The notes under the pieces: model-generated
Databases searched by the model: none
Told to the model about the DNA's origin: nothing
Seen by the model: the letters and a program-made list of their open reading frames with translations, nothing else
Position numbers and translations under genes: made by a program
Shown here: one piece after another, positions 9,656 to 18,344 of the stretch
Numbering within the stretch: position 1 is the stretch's first letter
Layout of the letters: every line of letters begins with the position of its first letter
DNA from: Alphaproteobacteria bacterium
GTDB lineage: Bacteria; Myxococcota_A; UBA796; GCA-2862545
Assembly (NCBI GenBank): GCA_020632885.1
Contig: JACKEQ010000013.1
Span: forward strand, 62,001-126,000
Direction of reading: 5' to 3'
Length of the DNA stretch: 64,000 nt

Positions 9656-11075
9656 GGTCTTCATCCTCCTGGTCGCGTGCCGCACGCCGGACGTCCCCAC
9701 CGAGACCCCGCCGACGCCGGTACCCGAGCCCGACCCCTGGGCCGCCACTATAGTGCAGCCGGAAGCCGTTGGGCCCGTGGTGGAGCGCTTCGCCATGGAT
9801 GCCGCTTCCGCGGCCGCGGAAGGCGATGCTGGCGCGTTCCTCGACGCCGGTGGCGACACGATCTTCGTGGACCCCTGGGGTCGCTCGACCCCCCTCCAGG
9901 CGACCCTCGGCGGCCTGCGGGCGAGCGCCCCCTGGGCGGACGGGACCCTCATCGCGACGGACTCCGGCTACTCCCTCTGGGACGGTGCGCTCCAGGCCTT
10001 CGACCTGGCCACCACGGCGGGAATCGCGGACGTCCTGGTGCCCACGGGCGACGGGCTGTGGATCGAGAGCGCGGAAGGGGTGTTCCTGCATCGCGGCACC
10101 ACCACGCTCGAGGTGACCGCCGACGGTGAGCCCACCCACGGCCTGGCGCTGGGAAGGCTCGGCAGCACGCGGGTGATCTGGACGGCCTCCGGGGTGCACG
10201 CCGTCGCGGTGACCGTCGCCGGTGACGGGCTCGCGATCGCCACGTCCCACGCGATGTTCGACACGGTCGATGCCATCGCCGCCGACGACGCCGGAGCCGC
10301 CTTCGCCCTCGTGCGCGGCTGGCTCGTGGAGCGCGACGAGGACGGCACCTGGACGCGCATCGATCCCGGGGAGCCCGTGCGCGAGCTGTACGGCGACGGC
10401 CTGTCCCCCGCGGTGTGGGCGCGCACGGACACCGGCTGGCTCGTGCACGAGGCCGGCGTGTGGCGGAGCCTCGTGATCGACGCCGTGCCCACCGGCTCCG
10501 TGGACGGCGCGGGCCGCATGCTCTTCCTGGAGGAGGGCGAGGCCATCCGGGTCGGCACGGGACGTCCGGTGGTGCTCGTGGATCCGCCGGACGGTCCGGT
10601 GGTCCTCCCCGTCACGGTGGGCATCGCGCCCACGCGCACCGACGATCTGGGCGCCCTCACCGCGCGGCTCGTGGGCGCGGGGTCTCCCCTCCCGCTCGCG
10701 GTGGACACGGTGGACGGGGTCTCCACCGTCGAGCTCGATCCCGCCGACCACCCCGCAGGGCTGTACGACCTCGAGGTGGAGGTCGCCTACGGCGCGAGCT
10801 CGAGCGTGGCCACGACGCCCGTGATCCTCGGCGCGTTCGCGCCCCGCTGGGACACCTTCGTGCGTCCCCTCTACGAGGATCGCTGCTTCGCCTGTCACGG
10901 GGCCGACATCCAGCCGTTCCTCGGCACGCGCGATGCCTGGATGGCCAACTTCACGGCCGTCCTGGCGAACGTCGCCGCGGACCCGCCCGTGATGCCGCCG
11001 GACGCCGGTGACGCGCTCACCCCGCTGGAGGTGGATCTGCTGGAAGCCTGGGCGGCCGACGGGTTCCCGCAGTGA
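9654..11075 (+). CDS. lipoprotein with C-terminal c-type cytochrome motif
   Basis: A 473-residue protein. GGAG lies 6 bases before the ATG. The signal is only eight residues long (MVFILLVA, then the lipid Cys9) and has no basic residue. A Pro-rich linker follows. Residues of about 40-370 are repetitive Gly/Asp/Trp-rich strands like a beta propeller. Near the C-terminus a single CFACHG motif (CxxCH) binds haem c and is followed by a methionine-containing stretch that could give the second ligand. It heads an operon with the DUF1549-like and DUF1501 genes, whose planctomycete relatives are often fused to such cytochrome domains. Its start codon shares bases with the divergent FG-GAP gene. Confidence 0.75.
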   Translation: MVFILLVACRTPDVPTETPPTPVPEPDPWAATIVQPEAVGPVVERFAMDAASAAAEGDAGAFLDAGGDTIFVDPWGRSTPLQATLGGLRASAPWADGTLIATDSGYSLWDGALQAFDLATTAGIADVLVPTGDGLWIESAEGVFLHRGTTTLEVTADGEPTHGLALGRLGSTRVIWTASGVHAVAVTVAGDGLAIATSHAMFDTVDAIAADDAGAAFALVRGWLVERDEDGTWTRIDPGEPVRELYGDGLSPAVWARTDTGWLVHEAGVWRSLVIDAVPTGSVDGAGRMLFLEEGEAIRVGTGRPVVLVDPPDGPVVLPVTVGIAPTRTDDLGALTARLVGAGSPLPLAVDTVDGVSTVELDPADHPAGLYDLEVEVAYGASSSVATTPVILGAFAPRWDTFVRPLYEDRCFACHGADIQPFLGTRDAWMANFTAVLANVAADPPVMPPDAGDALTPLEVDLLEAWAADGFPQ

Positions 11076-11115
11076 CCGGGCACGTGGTACGCTCCGCGAC
11101 GGAGAGGTCGGTCGC

Positions 11116-12633
11116 ATGTTCCTGTTGACCCTCGGTGCCCTCGCCACCGAGCCCCCGACGTGTCCCCCGGCCGAGGCGTTGCTGCCCGCGGAGCGCTGGC
11201 TCCGCGCAGTGTCGCTCGATCTGCGGGGCGTCATCCCGGACCCCGCGGACTACCAGCGCATCACGGAGCCCGACGCGCTGCCCGCCGATCTGGTGGACGA
11301 GTGGCTGGCGTCCGACGCGTTCCTGGAGCGCGCGGTCCGTCACCACCGGTCCCTCCTCTGGCCCGGGTTCACCGACACCCGGTTCGTGATCAACCACCAC
11401 CGGATCAACGTCTCCGGGGGGATCTGGCGGTCGTCCACGCGCGACCGTCTCTACCGCGGTGCGGCCGGCCGGACGTGCGGTGACTTCGAGGCCACGTTCG
11501 ACGCCGAGGGCCGCCCCGTCCCCAATGCCCAGGGCCGCGAGGGCTGGGTGCGCGTGCACCCCTACTGGGAGGCGGACCCCACCGTCACCATCCGGATGTG
11601 TGCCTACGACGCCCAGGACACCGTGGTGTCCAGCAACGGCACCGTCTGCGCCGACCAGAACGGGCGGAACGACCCCAACTGCGGCTGTGGGCCGGACCTC
11701 GCGTACTGCGTGTCGCCCGACTTCGTGACGGACCTCCGTGCCTCGCTGGCCGGCACCCTGGACGCGCGGGTGAAGGCGGTCCTCACCGCGGACGCTCCCT
11801 ACTCCGAGCTGCTCACCGCGGACCGGATGTACGTGAACGGCCCGCTGGTGCACTACTTCCGCAACCAGTCGAAGGTGCCTGCGTCGGTTCGCCTCGACCT
11901 CGCACCCCTCGACATCGCCGCCCTGCCCGACCTCGACCCCTGGGAGGTGGACCACTGGGTGGAGGTGCCCGTGCACGCGGGTCACTCGGGTGCCCTCACG
12001 GATCCTGCCTTCCTCACGCGCTTCATGAGCAACCGGTCGCGCGTGAACCAGTTCTGGAACGCCTTCCTCTGCCAGCCCTTCACGGCCCCGGCAGGAGGCA
12101 TCGCGGGCCTGGACGTGCAGAACCCGACCCTCGACCTCGCGAACCGCGACGGGTGCCGGTACTGCCACGCGATCATCGAGCCCTCCAAGGCCCACTGGGG
12201 CCGTTGGACCGAGGGCGGCGGGGGCTGGCTCGACCCGGCGGTGTACCCGTCCTTCGACGCGGACTGCGAGACCTGCTCGGAGTCCAGCCTGCCCTGCGAC
12301 GACGCGTGCCGGCGGTACTACACGGTGGACCCCCTGTCTCCCGAGCTCGACCCCTTCGTCGGCTCGCTGTCGGCCTACCAGTTCCTCCCGGACGCCGAGC
12401 ACCATCGCGTGGACGACGGTCCGGAGGGGCTCGTGGAGGAGAACATCGCCAACGGGCGGCTCCCCACGTGCGTGAGCCAGAAGACCGCGGGCTGGCTGCT
12501 CGGCCGCGAGCCCACCGCCGACGACGACCCGCTCGTGGCGGCCTGGACGGACGAGCTGCTCGCATCCGGCTGGGACTACCGCACCCTCGTGAGGTCCATC
12601 GTGCTCTCCGAGCCCTACCGGAGGTCGCGATGA
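11116..12633 (+). CDS. DUF1549-like exported protein with CxxCH motif
   Basis: A 505-residue protein starting with a short uncharged signal (MFLLTLGALA). I chose this ATG because GGAGAGG lies upstream and the signal begins there. Residues of about 25-90 resemble DUF1549 (Leu-Arg-Ala-Val-Ser-Leu-Asp-Leu-Arg-Gly-Val-Ile-Pro, then a segment like L-V-D-x-W-L-A-S-x-x-F). A cysteine-rich middle holds CGCG, and CRYCH near residue 355 is a possible haem c site, followed by further Cys pairs. A candidate -10 element TACGCT lies at 11088-11093. The stop overlaps the next start as ATGA. The biochemical function of DUF1549 proteins is unknown; they usually pair with DUF1501 or DUF1553 proteins, as here. 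Confidence 0.7.
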   Translation: MFLLTLGALATEPPTCPPAEALLPAERWLRAVSLDLRGVIPDPADYQRITEPDALPADLVDEWLASDAFLERAVRHHRSLLWPGFTDTRFVINHHRINVSGGIWRSSTRDRLYRGAAGRTCGDFEATFDAEGRPVPNAQGREGWVRVHPYWEADPTVTIRMCAYDAQDTVVSSNGTVCADQNGRNDPNCGCGPDLAYCVSPDFVTDLRASLAGTLDARVKAVLTADAPYSELLTADRMYVNGPLVHYFRNQSKVPASVRLDLAPLDIAALPDLDPWEVDHWVEVPVHAGHSGALTDPAFLTRFMSNRSRVNQFWNAFLCQPFTAPAGGIAGLDVQNPTLDLANRDGCRYCHAIIEPSKAHWGRWTEGGGGWLDPAVYPSFDADCETCSESSLPCDDACRRYYTVDPLSPELDPFVGSLSAYQFLPDAEHHRVDDGPEGLVEENIANGRLPTCVSQKTAGWLLGREPTADDDPLVAAWTDELLASGWDYRTLVRSIVLSEPYRRSR

Positions 12634-13277
12634 TCGCCCTCGCGTTGCTCGCCTGCACCCCCGAGCCCGCCGTGGTGCAGCCCGATCCCGTCACGCCGGT
12701 CTTGCGCCCCGAGCCGCCCGCGCCGCCGGACATGGGCCTCGACACCGTAGGCACCGTGGAGACCCCGGACGCCGCGAGCCCCACCCGCGAGGTCCGCCGC
12801 ATGGACATCGACCAGCTCGACGCGTCGATCCGGTCCGCCACGGGCGGCATCGGCTGGGACGTCGACGGTGTCTCCCAGCTCCAGGAGCTCTCCGCATCCC
12901 TCGGCGTGCCCGACTTCGCCCAGCGCACCAGCGAGGACCTCACGGCCGGCCTGCTGTTCCAGAAGTTCCTGGACGACGCCGCGAACGCCGTGTGCGACAC
13001 GCTCGTGGAGCGCGAGCTCGCCGGCACCTCGAACGTGCTGCTCGGCGCGGCGGGCCCCACGGACACCCGCGCCACCAACGCCGCCGCCGTGGACGCCGCC
13101 CTCGCAGCGGCCCTGCTTCGCTACCACGGCCGTCGTGTGAGCCCGGGAGACCCCCAGCTCGACCCGTGGACCCTGCTCTTCGACTCGACGCTCACCGTCA
13201 CGGGAGGCGACACCATGGCAGCCTGGCGCTCCGTCTGCATCGGCCTCATCGTCCACCCCGACTTCTACCAGTACTGA
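12630..13277 (+). CDS. small hypothetical lipoprotein
   Basis: A 215-residue protein. The ATG overlaps the upstream stop and has GGAGG 5 bases before it. The signal is MIALALLA with the lipid cysteine at residue 9 and no positive charge. A Pro/Glu/Thr linker of about 35 residues precedes an alpha-helical domain rich in Asp and Leu, with two cysteines that could form a disulphide. I recognise no family. Its place between the DUF1549-like and DUF1501 genes suggests it belongs to the same envelope complex. Confidence 0.7.
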   Translation: MIALALLACTPEPAVVQPDPVTPVLRPEPPAPPDMGLDTVGTVETPDAASPTREVRRMDIDQLDASIRSATGGIGWDVDGVSQLQELSASLGVPDFAQRTSEDLTAGLLFQKFLDDAANAVCDTLVERELAGTSNVLLGAAGPTDTRATNAAAVDAALAAALLRYHGRRVSPGDPQLDPWTLLFDSTLTVTGGDTMAAWRSVCIGLIVHPDFYQY

Positions 13278-13279
13278 CC

Positions 13280-14683
13280 GTGTCACCCACCCGCCGCCAG
13301 ATCCTCGTCTCCGCCTTCGGCGCCCTCGGCGCGACCGCCGTATCGGGCTCGCTCGCCCGCCTGGCCCTCGCCAACACCACGGGCACGACCGACCGGTACT
13401 TCGTGTTCTGCTACTTCCCGGGAGCGTGGGACATCCTGGTGTCCTCCGACCCCAAGGACCTGCTCATCGGGGCTCCCGTGGAGGAGACCCGCATCGAGCA
13501 CGCCTGGGACGAGGCGGACGCGAGCACGCTCGCCGCAGGGCAGCTCGAGCTGCTCGATCTCCCCTCCCTCCGGCCGGACGGCACGCCCCACCGGGTGACC
13601 AACGCCTTCGAGCCCTTCCGGGGTCTCGGGCTCTCGTCGGGAGGCAACCTGCTCGACCGCACCACGTTCGTGCGCGGGCTCTCGATGGACACCCTCACCC
13701 ACGAGGTGGGCCGGCGTCGCTTCCTCACCGGCCGTCCGCCGACCGGGCTCAAGGCCCGCGGGAACAGCGTGGCCACCGTGATGGCCAGCCTGCTCTCCAC
13801 GCTGGAGCCCATCCCGAACCTCGCGGCCTCCATGGAGTCCTACAACACCACTGAGCCCGCGTTCGCGTCCGCGCTCAACGTGAATTCGGTGGACGACCTG
13901 CTGCGGGCCCTGCGTCCGGCCGCCCTGGACGTCGCGCCGGAGGAGCGCGACCGCGTGGAGTCCATGCTGGACGCCTTCCGCGAGTGCATGCTCACCCGCA
14001 GGTCCCCGGCACGCGACACCGCCCTGTCGTCCCGGAAGGGCGCTAGCGCGCTCGTCAGCGGTGGCTACGACGCCGCCTTCGACCTCACGGCGAACACGCC
14101 GGAGATGGAGGTCCTGCGCGAGCGCTTCGGCATCGTCGGCAGCTCGACGAACACGGTGCAGGCGCGCATGGCGATGGCCGCACAGGCCCTCACGGGCGGC
14201 GTGTCCCGCGTGGTGTCCGTCCAGGCGAGCAACTCCTGCGACACCCACTTCGACAACTGGGGCACCGACCAGGTCGAGACGCAGGTGGAGGGCTACCGCG
14301 CCATCGCGGCGCTGGCGTCCCACCTCGACGCCACCCTGCACCCGTCGGGCGGCACCTGGCTCGACCGCACGACCATCGTGGCCTTCTCGGACTTCTGCCG
14401 TACGCCGGTCCGCAACGGCAACGGCGGCCGCGACCACTGGCTCACGAACGCGTGCTTCCTCGTCGGCCCCGACCTCACGCCGGGTGTGTTCGGCGAATCG
14501 AGCGACGAGGGCATGGCGCCGATGGCCGTGGACCTCGCCACGGGCCTCGTGGACCCCGCGGGCGAGATCCCCAAGCCGGAGCACGTGCTGGCGGCCCTCT
14601 TCGGCACGCTGGGGTACAGCGACCCCGCCACGATGCCCAACGACCTGCGCGTGGGCCCCTACGGCGCCCTGATGAGCTGCTGA
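13280..14683 (+). CDS. DUF1501 family Tat-exported protein
   Basis: A 467-residue protein starting at GTG. The N-terminus reads SPTRRQILVSAFGALGA, a twin-arginine signal that ends near ALA. The body matches the DUF1501 (sulphatase-like) fold: a GGxxGxDxH-like region is replaced by ACDTHFDNWGTDQ-type residues (SCDTHFDNW), followed by WLDRTTIVAFSDFCRTP and a GRDHW motif typical of the family's metal site. Tat export suggests it folds with a cofactor before transport. It closes the operon that begins at 9654. The stop runs 25 bases into the end of the converging TIGR02996 gene. Confidence 0.8.
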   Translation: MSPTRRQILVSAFGALGATAVSGSLARLALANTTGTTDRYFVFCYFPGAWDILVSSDPKDLLIGAPVEETRIEHAWDEADASTLAAGQLELLDLPSLRPDGTPHRVTNAFEPFRGLGLSSGGNLLDRTTFVRGLSMDTLTHEVGRRRFLTGRPPTGLKARGNSVATVMASLLSTLEPIPNLAASMESYNTTEPAFASALNVNSVDDLLRALRPAALDVAPEERDRVESMLDAFRECMLTRRSPARDTALSSRKGASALVSGGYDAAFDLTANTPEMEVLRERFGIVGSSTNTVQARMAMAAQALTGGVSRVVSVQASNSCDTHFDNWGTDQVETQVEGYRAIAALASHLDATLHPSGGTWLDRTTIVAFSDFCRTPVRNGNGGRDHWLTNACFLVGPDLTPGVFGESSDEGMAPMAVDLATGLVDPAGEIPKPEHVLAALFGTLGYSDPATMPNDLRVGPYGALMSC

Positions 14684-16326
14684 CCCCGGGTCTGCACCTC
14701 CACGCACACGCCCGCCTCCTCGAGGAGGCGCTTGGCCCGCTGGAGCTCCTCCTCGAACAGAAGTCCCTCGGCGTCGCGCACACGCATGCGGTCGCCTGGA
14801 CGGAGGTAGCGCAGCAGCATGGGCACCTCCTCGGCGAACATCGCGACATGGGTGACCAGCAGGCGTGCCGTCCCGTCGCGGTGGAGCTCGTAGCCACCCC
14901 GCTCCGCTCCGGCCGCGAGCACGTCGAGGCCGCTCGAGGCGAACCGGTCGAGCACGGCGGGGACGAAGGCCTCCTTCCACTCGCGCTGGTACCGCTGGTG
15001 CTGCAACCTCAGAGCGGAGAGCCCGGCCAGGGTGCCCGTCACCTCCAGGTCACGCCACACCTCGTCGACCGCACCCTCGCGCTCGGTCACTTCGAGCGTC
15101 AGGCTTCGTAGACCCGGGTAGAGCACCCGGAACCGGATGAGGTCGGCGCGCGCGGGCCGATACCCCAGGCGTGCGGTCGTCAGCGGTGGCGGACGAGGGG
15201 CCCCGAGCAGCGCGAGCAGCACCGCAGAGCGGTCGATCTCGACGTCCTCCAGCGCGCGGGCCGCGGGGCTCGAGATGAAGCGTGTGTAGCTCCGGAGGTT
15301 CCCAGAGCCTCGAGAGAGCTTGCGGAGGGTGGCCAGACGGTCGTCCTTCGGACCCTCCTCCCACGCCTGCTTCGAGGCTCCCGCGTTGCGTGCGAGGTGA
15401 GCAGCGTGAAGGAAGCCGTCCTGGAACACGGCCTGCACGAAGGTCTGGGAGAGGTGCGGGCCCATCCAGGCGTCCTTGTGCTGCCGCAGGAGCGCGCGGG
15501 CGCGGCGGTCTGCGTCTTCGGTGTGGGCGAGCTGCAGCGCGATGAACGCCCCCCGCGGGTCGCCGAGCTCCTGGAGCTGGTCCGCGTAGACGGCACGGAG
15601 CCCGAGGTCGTCGGGGTGCTCGAGGATCCGCGCCAGCGTGGCCTCCGCCGCCCGGCGACTGGCGGTGTCGTCGGGCAGGCGGGCATCCACGGCCTCCAAC
15701 CCGTCGACGGGGGTGATGGATCGGGCCTCGCAACGATCGGCCGCCGAGCGCAGGAGGCGCGTCAGCACCGCCCGGGTCGTCACGTGCCTCGCGGTGGGCT
15801 GCTCGGCGAGGGACCGCATCTCGACGGCCGACGCGCGATCGGCGCTGCGCTCCAGCGTGTGCAGGATGGGCGCGTAGAGCTCGAGCGTCTGTGGGTCGAG
15901 GTAGCCGGCCGAGAACCTCCCGCGCCGGACCACGTCGAGGAGGCCAGCCGCGATGCGGGGGTCCGGGGGCAGGGCGTCCAGGGCGGCGAGCCGCTCGAAC
16001 AGGACCGCGAACCGCCGCGCGACGTACCCGGCCCGGAAGGAGTCCAGAGGACCCTTCGGCAGGGCCACCAGGCGGTCGAGCTCCCGCGCGAGCCAGCCCG
16101 TCCAACGCGGGTCGCCCGACGACGCCCGCTCCATCCAGCACGCGTGGAAGGCGTCCTTCCGGCTGGGGGCGTCCGCCTCCGGCTCCAGCTCGCGTCCCCA
16201 GACCCCGACGAGCGCACCCAGGCGGGGCTGACGTGTGGTCCGCCAGAGCTCCAGCACGTCGTGGAAGGCCTGCTCGCGGGCTCCCGTGTCGTAGGCCTCG
16301 AGGAGCGGGAGGACGCTAGGGACCAC
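14659..16326 (-). CDS. TIGR02996 domain-containing protein
   Basis: A 555-residue soluble protein with no signal or membrane segment. Around residues 230-265 it contains a TIGR02996 repeat-companion segment (ATLARILEHPDDLGLRAVYA, then DQLQELGDPRGAFI), known from Myxococcus and Gemmata proteins with leucine-rich or HEAT-like repeats. The rest is Leu/Ala/Arg-rich and probably helical. The start codon lies inside the end of apbE (11-base overlap), so it is the last gene of a three-gene minus-strand operon. Function unknown. Confidence 0.7.
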   Translation of the reverse strand: MVPSVLPLLEAYDTGAREQAFHDVLELWRTTRQPRLGALVGVWGRELEPEADAPSRKDAFHACWMERASSGDPRWTGWLARELDRLVALPKGPLDSFRAGYVARRFAVLFERLAALDALPPDPRIAAGLLDVVRRGRFSAGYLDPQTLELYAPILHTLERSADRASAVEMRSLAEQPTARHVTTRAVLTRLLRSAADRCEARSITPVDGLEAVDARLPDDTASRRAAEATLARILEHPDDLGLRAVYADQLQELGDPRGAFIALQLAHTEDADRRARALLRQHKDAWMGPHLSQTFVQAVFQDGFLHAAHLARNAGASKQAWEEGPKDDRLATLRKLSRGSGNLRSYTRFISSPAARALEDVEIDRSAVLLALLGAPRPPPLTTARLGYRPARADLIRFRVLYPGLRSLTLEVTEREGAVDEVWRDLEVTGTLAGLSALRLQHQRYQREWKEAFVPAVLDRFASSGLDVLAAGAERGGYELHRDGTARLLVTHVAMFAEEVPMLLRYLRPGDRMRVRDAEGLLFEEELQRAKRLLEEAGVCVEVQTRGQQLIRAP

Positions 16327-17239
16327 CCGGCGCCTCGACCAGCCAGGTCGACATCCCGGGAGTCGCGCGAACCGGGCCGTGCATCGGGACGATCAGGCCG
16401 TCCACGTCCAGGCGACGCCCGAGGAGCGCCATGCCCGCCTCGACCCCGGTCACCCGCACCGCGGTAGCCAGCGCGTCGGCCTCGGCGGCCGTGGGCGCGA
16501 CCACGACCACGGAGCGGACGTCGGAGTGCGCCAGTGCACCCGTGCGGGGGTCCAGCGTGCTCGGGGCCTCCCCGTCGCCGCGCACACCCGCGGTCGCCAC
16601 CCCGACGTCGGCGACGCGCAGCACCCGGCCGTCGGGGGTACCCACCGTCCACATGCCGTGGGGCCCCACGCCCTCGACACGCACCTCGTCTCCCACCTGC
16701 ACGAGGTGCGAGACGTGCCCGAGACCCGACAAGGCGCGGGACAGGCGGTCGGCGGCGTGGCCCTCGAGGACGCCGGAGACATCGAGGTGCCGGCCATGCG
16801 GGTGCACCCGCGTCCCCGTGGGCCCCGTCGACACCTCGACGGCCTCCCAGCCCACCTCGGGCAGGATGCGCGCGAGCACCTCGGGTGCCGGCGCATCCGC
16901 ACGGCCCTCCCGGAAGCCCCACGCCACCATGAGGGGCTCCACGGTGGGGTCGAAGGCCCCTCCGCTCGCTTCCGCGACGTCCAGGGCCAGACGCACGACC
17001 GCCGCGGTCTCCGCGCCGACCTCCACGGGCGCGCGCGCCCCGGAGAGGCGATGGAGCTCGGAGGTGTCGTTCCACACCGAGAGCCGCGCGTCGATGCCCC
17101 CCATCACCTCCGCGAGCCGGTCGCGCCCCGGCACGCAGGAAGCGCTCTGCCAGCGGGCGCTCCAGGTGGTGTGCAGGGCCGTGCCCGATGCCGAGCACCA
17201 GGGCTCCGTCGTGCAGCCGAGCCAGAGCAGCAGGATCAT
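16316..17239 (-). CDS. apbE: FAD:protein FMN transferase (ApbE), lipoprotein form
   Basis: A 307-residue protein. ApbE enzymes attach FMN from FAD to a Thr or Ser of exported redox proteins such as Nqr or Rnf subunits, using Mg2+. Family signatures are visible: an MGGIDARLSVWNDTSELHRL segment near the N-terminus, an S-G-G-A-F-D-P-T-V-E-P-L stretch that binds flavin, and a C-terminal DPRTGALAHSDV motif followed by the ADALATAV helix. The signal is MILLLWLG with the lipid Cys9 and no basic residue; GGAGG lies 6 bases upstream. The start overlaps the upstream stop as ATGA. No obvious flavinylation target is encoded nearby, although the 27-30 kb redox cluster is possible. Confidence 0.88.
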   Translation of the reverse strand: MILLLWLGCTTEPWCSASGTALHTTWSARWQSASCVPGRDRLAEVMGGIDARLSVWNDTSELHRLSGARAPVEVGAETAAVVRLALDVAEASGGAFDPTVEPLMVAWGFREGRADAPAPEVLARILPEVGWEAVEVSTGPTGTRVHPHGRHLDVSGVLEGHAADRLSRALSGLGHVSHLVQVGDEVRVEGVGPHGMWTVGTPDGRVLRVADVGVATAGVRGDGEAPSTLDPRTGALAHSDVRSVVVVAPTAAEADALATAVRVTGVEAGMALLGRRLDVDGLIVPMHGPVRATPGMSTWLVEAPGGP

Positions 17240-18267
17240 CGGGCACCTCCGATGGGCTCGAGCGCGTAGCAGACGAGGTTGTCGAGGAGCACGTACTTCT
17301 GGGTCTTCCAGCGGGATCCGACTGCCATGGAGGCCCACTTGGGCTGCGCGAGATCGCAGACCTGGTCGTCGCCATCCGCATCCAGGAAGTGCACGAAGTA
17401 GCTCCCCTTACGCCCGCCCTCCCGCGTGCATCCGAGGCTGCTGCACCCATCCACGGAGAACGCCGGCCATCGAGGCTCCGGCGTGGTGCCGCGACCTTCG
17501 GCCACCACACTGCGATCGTGGCCCCAGCGGTCCACCGTGTAGTCGCACCAGTCGTCGTACTCGGGCTCGCTGCGGTAGGTCGTGCTGCACGACTGGGTCT
17601 GGCTGAACGTGCCGTCGCCGTTGTCGGAGTTCACCGTGGTGCACGACTCGCCGTCGGGGATCTGGCGCGTGCCGCTCTGCCGCACCGAACGGGAGACCCC
17701 GTACGCATCCGAGGGCATCGACGAGCACCAGTCGCCCGACGAGCGCGACGCGAGGCGCTCGATGGTCACGGTGCGCTTCCACGAGTGGCCCGTGACGGAC
17801 GCCTCGGTGCCGCGGGTCCAGCAGACGGCCAGGCAGACCAGGAAGGCGAAGGCCATGCCGAGCAGCATCAGGCAGCCGAGGACCCAGCGCCCGCGGGACC
17901 TGCGGGGTGGTGGCGGGGGCGATGCGGCCTTCTCGGCCTTCTTCGACCGCGGCTCGCGCTTTCCGCTCTGCTCGCCGGCGACCACGCTCTCCTGGCGCAC
18001 GGCGTCCGCCTCGGAGCCGTCCCTGGCGTCTCCACACCCCACGCAGTGCGTGGCGGCCGCGCTGTTCGGGGTGTCGCACCGCTCGCACACCCAGTCGACG
18101 CCCACGAACACGTGGTCCTGGACCGCGACCTTCTCGTCCTCGGGCGGGAAGTAGCGCCACGAGGGGTCCTGGGCGCCCCCACAAGCCGGGCAGTGTCGGT
18201 GGGTCTTGCCGAGGAGCTTCGTCGTTCCACAGGACCGGCAGTCCCAGAACATCTCGTACGTGGCCAT
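17236..18267 (-). CDS. zinc-ribbon membrane protein
   Basis: A 343-residue protein, started at the ATG before Ala-Thr-Tyr-Glu. Two treble-clef-like zinc ribbons occupy residues of about 9-80: CRSCG with CPACG, and CERCD with CVGCG. A basic and proline-rich linker follows, then one hydrophobic span (WVLGCLMLLGMAFAFLVCLA) near residue 135-155. The remaining 190 residues are extracytoplasmic by topology, Cys- and Ser-rich. It is the first gene of the operon with apbE and the TIGR02996 gene. Function unknown. Confidence 0.75.
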   Translation of the reverse strand: MATYEMFWDCRSCGTTKLLGKTHRHCPACGGAQDPSWRYFPPEDEKVAVQDHVFVGVDWVCERCDTPNSAAATHCVGCGDARDGSEADAVRQESVVAGEQSGKREPRSKKAEKAASPPPPPRRSRGRWVLGCLMLLGMAFAFLVCLAVCWTRGTEASVTGHSWKRTVTIERLASRSSGDWCSSMPSDAYGVSRSVRQSGTRQIPDGESCTTVNSDNGDGTFSQTQSCSTTYRSEPEYDDWCDYTVDRWGHDRSVVAEGRGTTPEPRWPAFSVDGCSSLGCTREGGRKGSYFVHFLDADGDDQVCDLAQPKWASMAVGSRWKTQKYVLLDNLVCYALEPIGGAR

Positions 18268-18344
18268 GGCGGCATCCTCGCACACGGGACACGGTGGCGT
18301 GTAAGCTCCCCACGTCAGCGGCCGTTGGTCGGGCGGAGGTCTTC

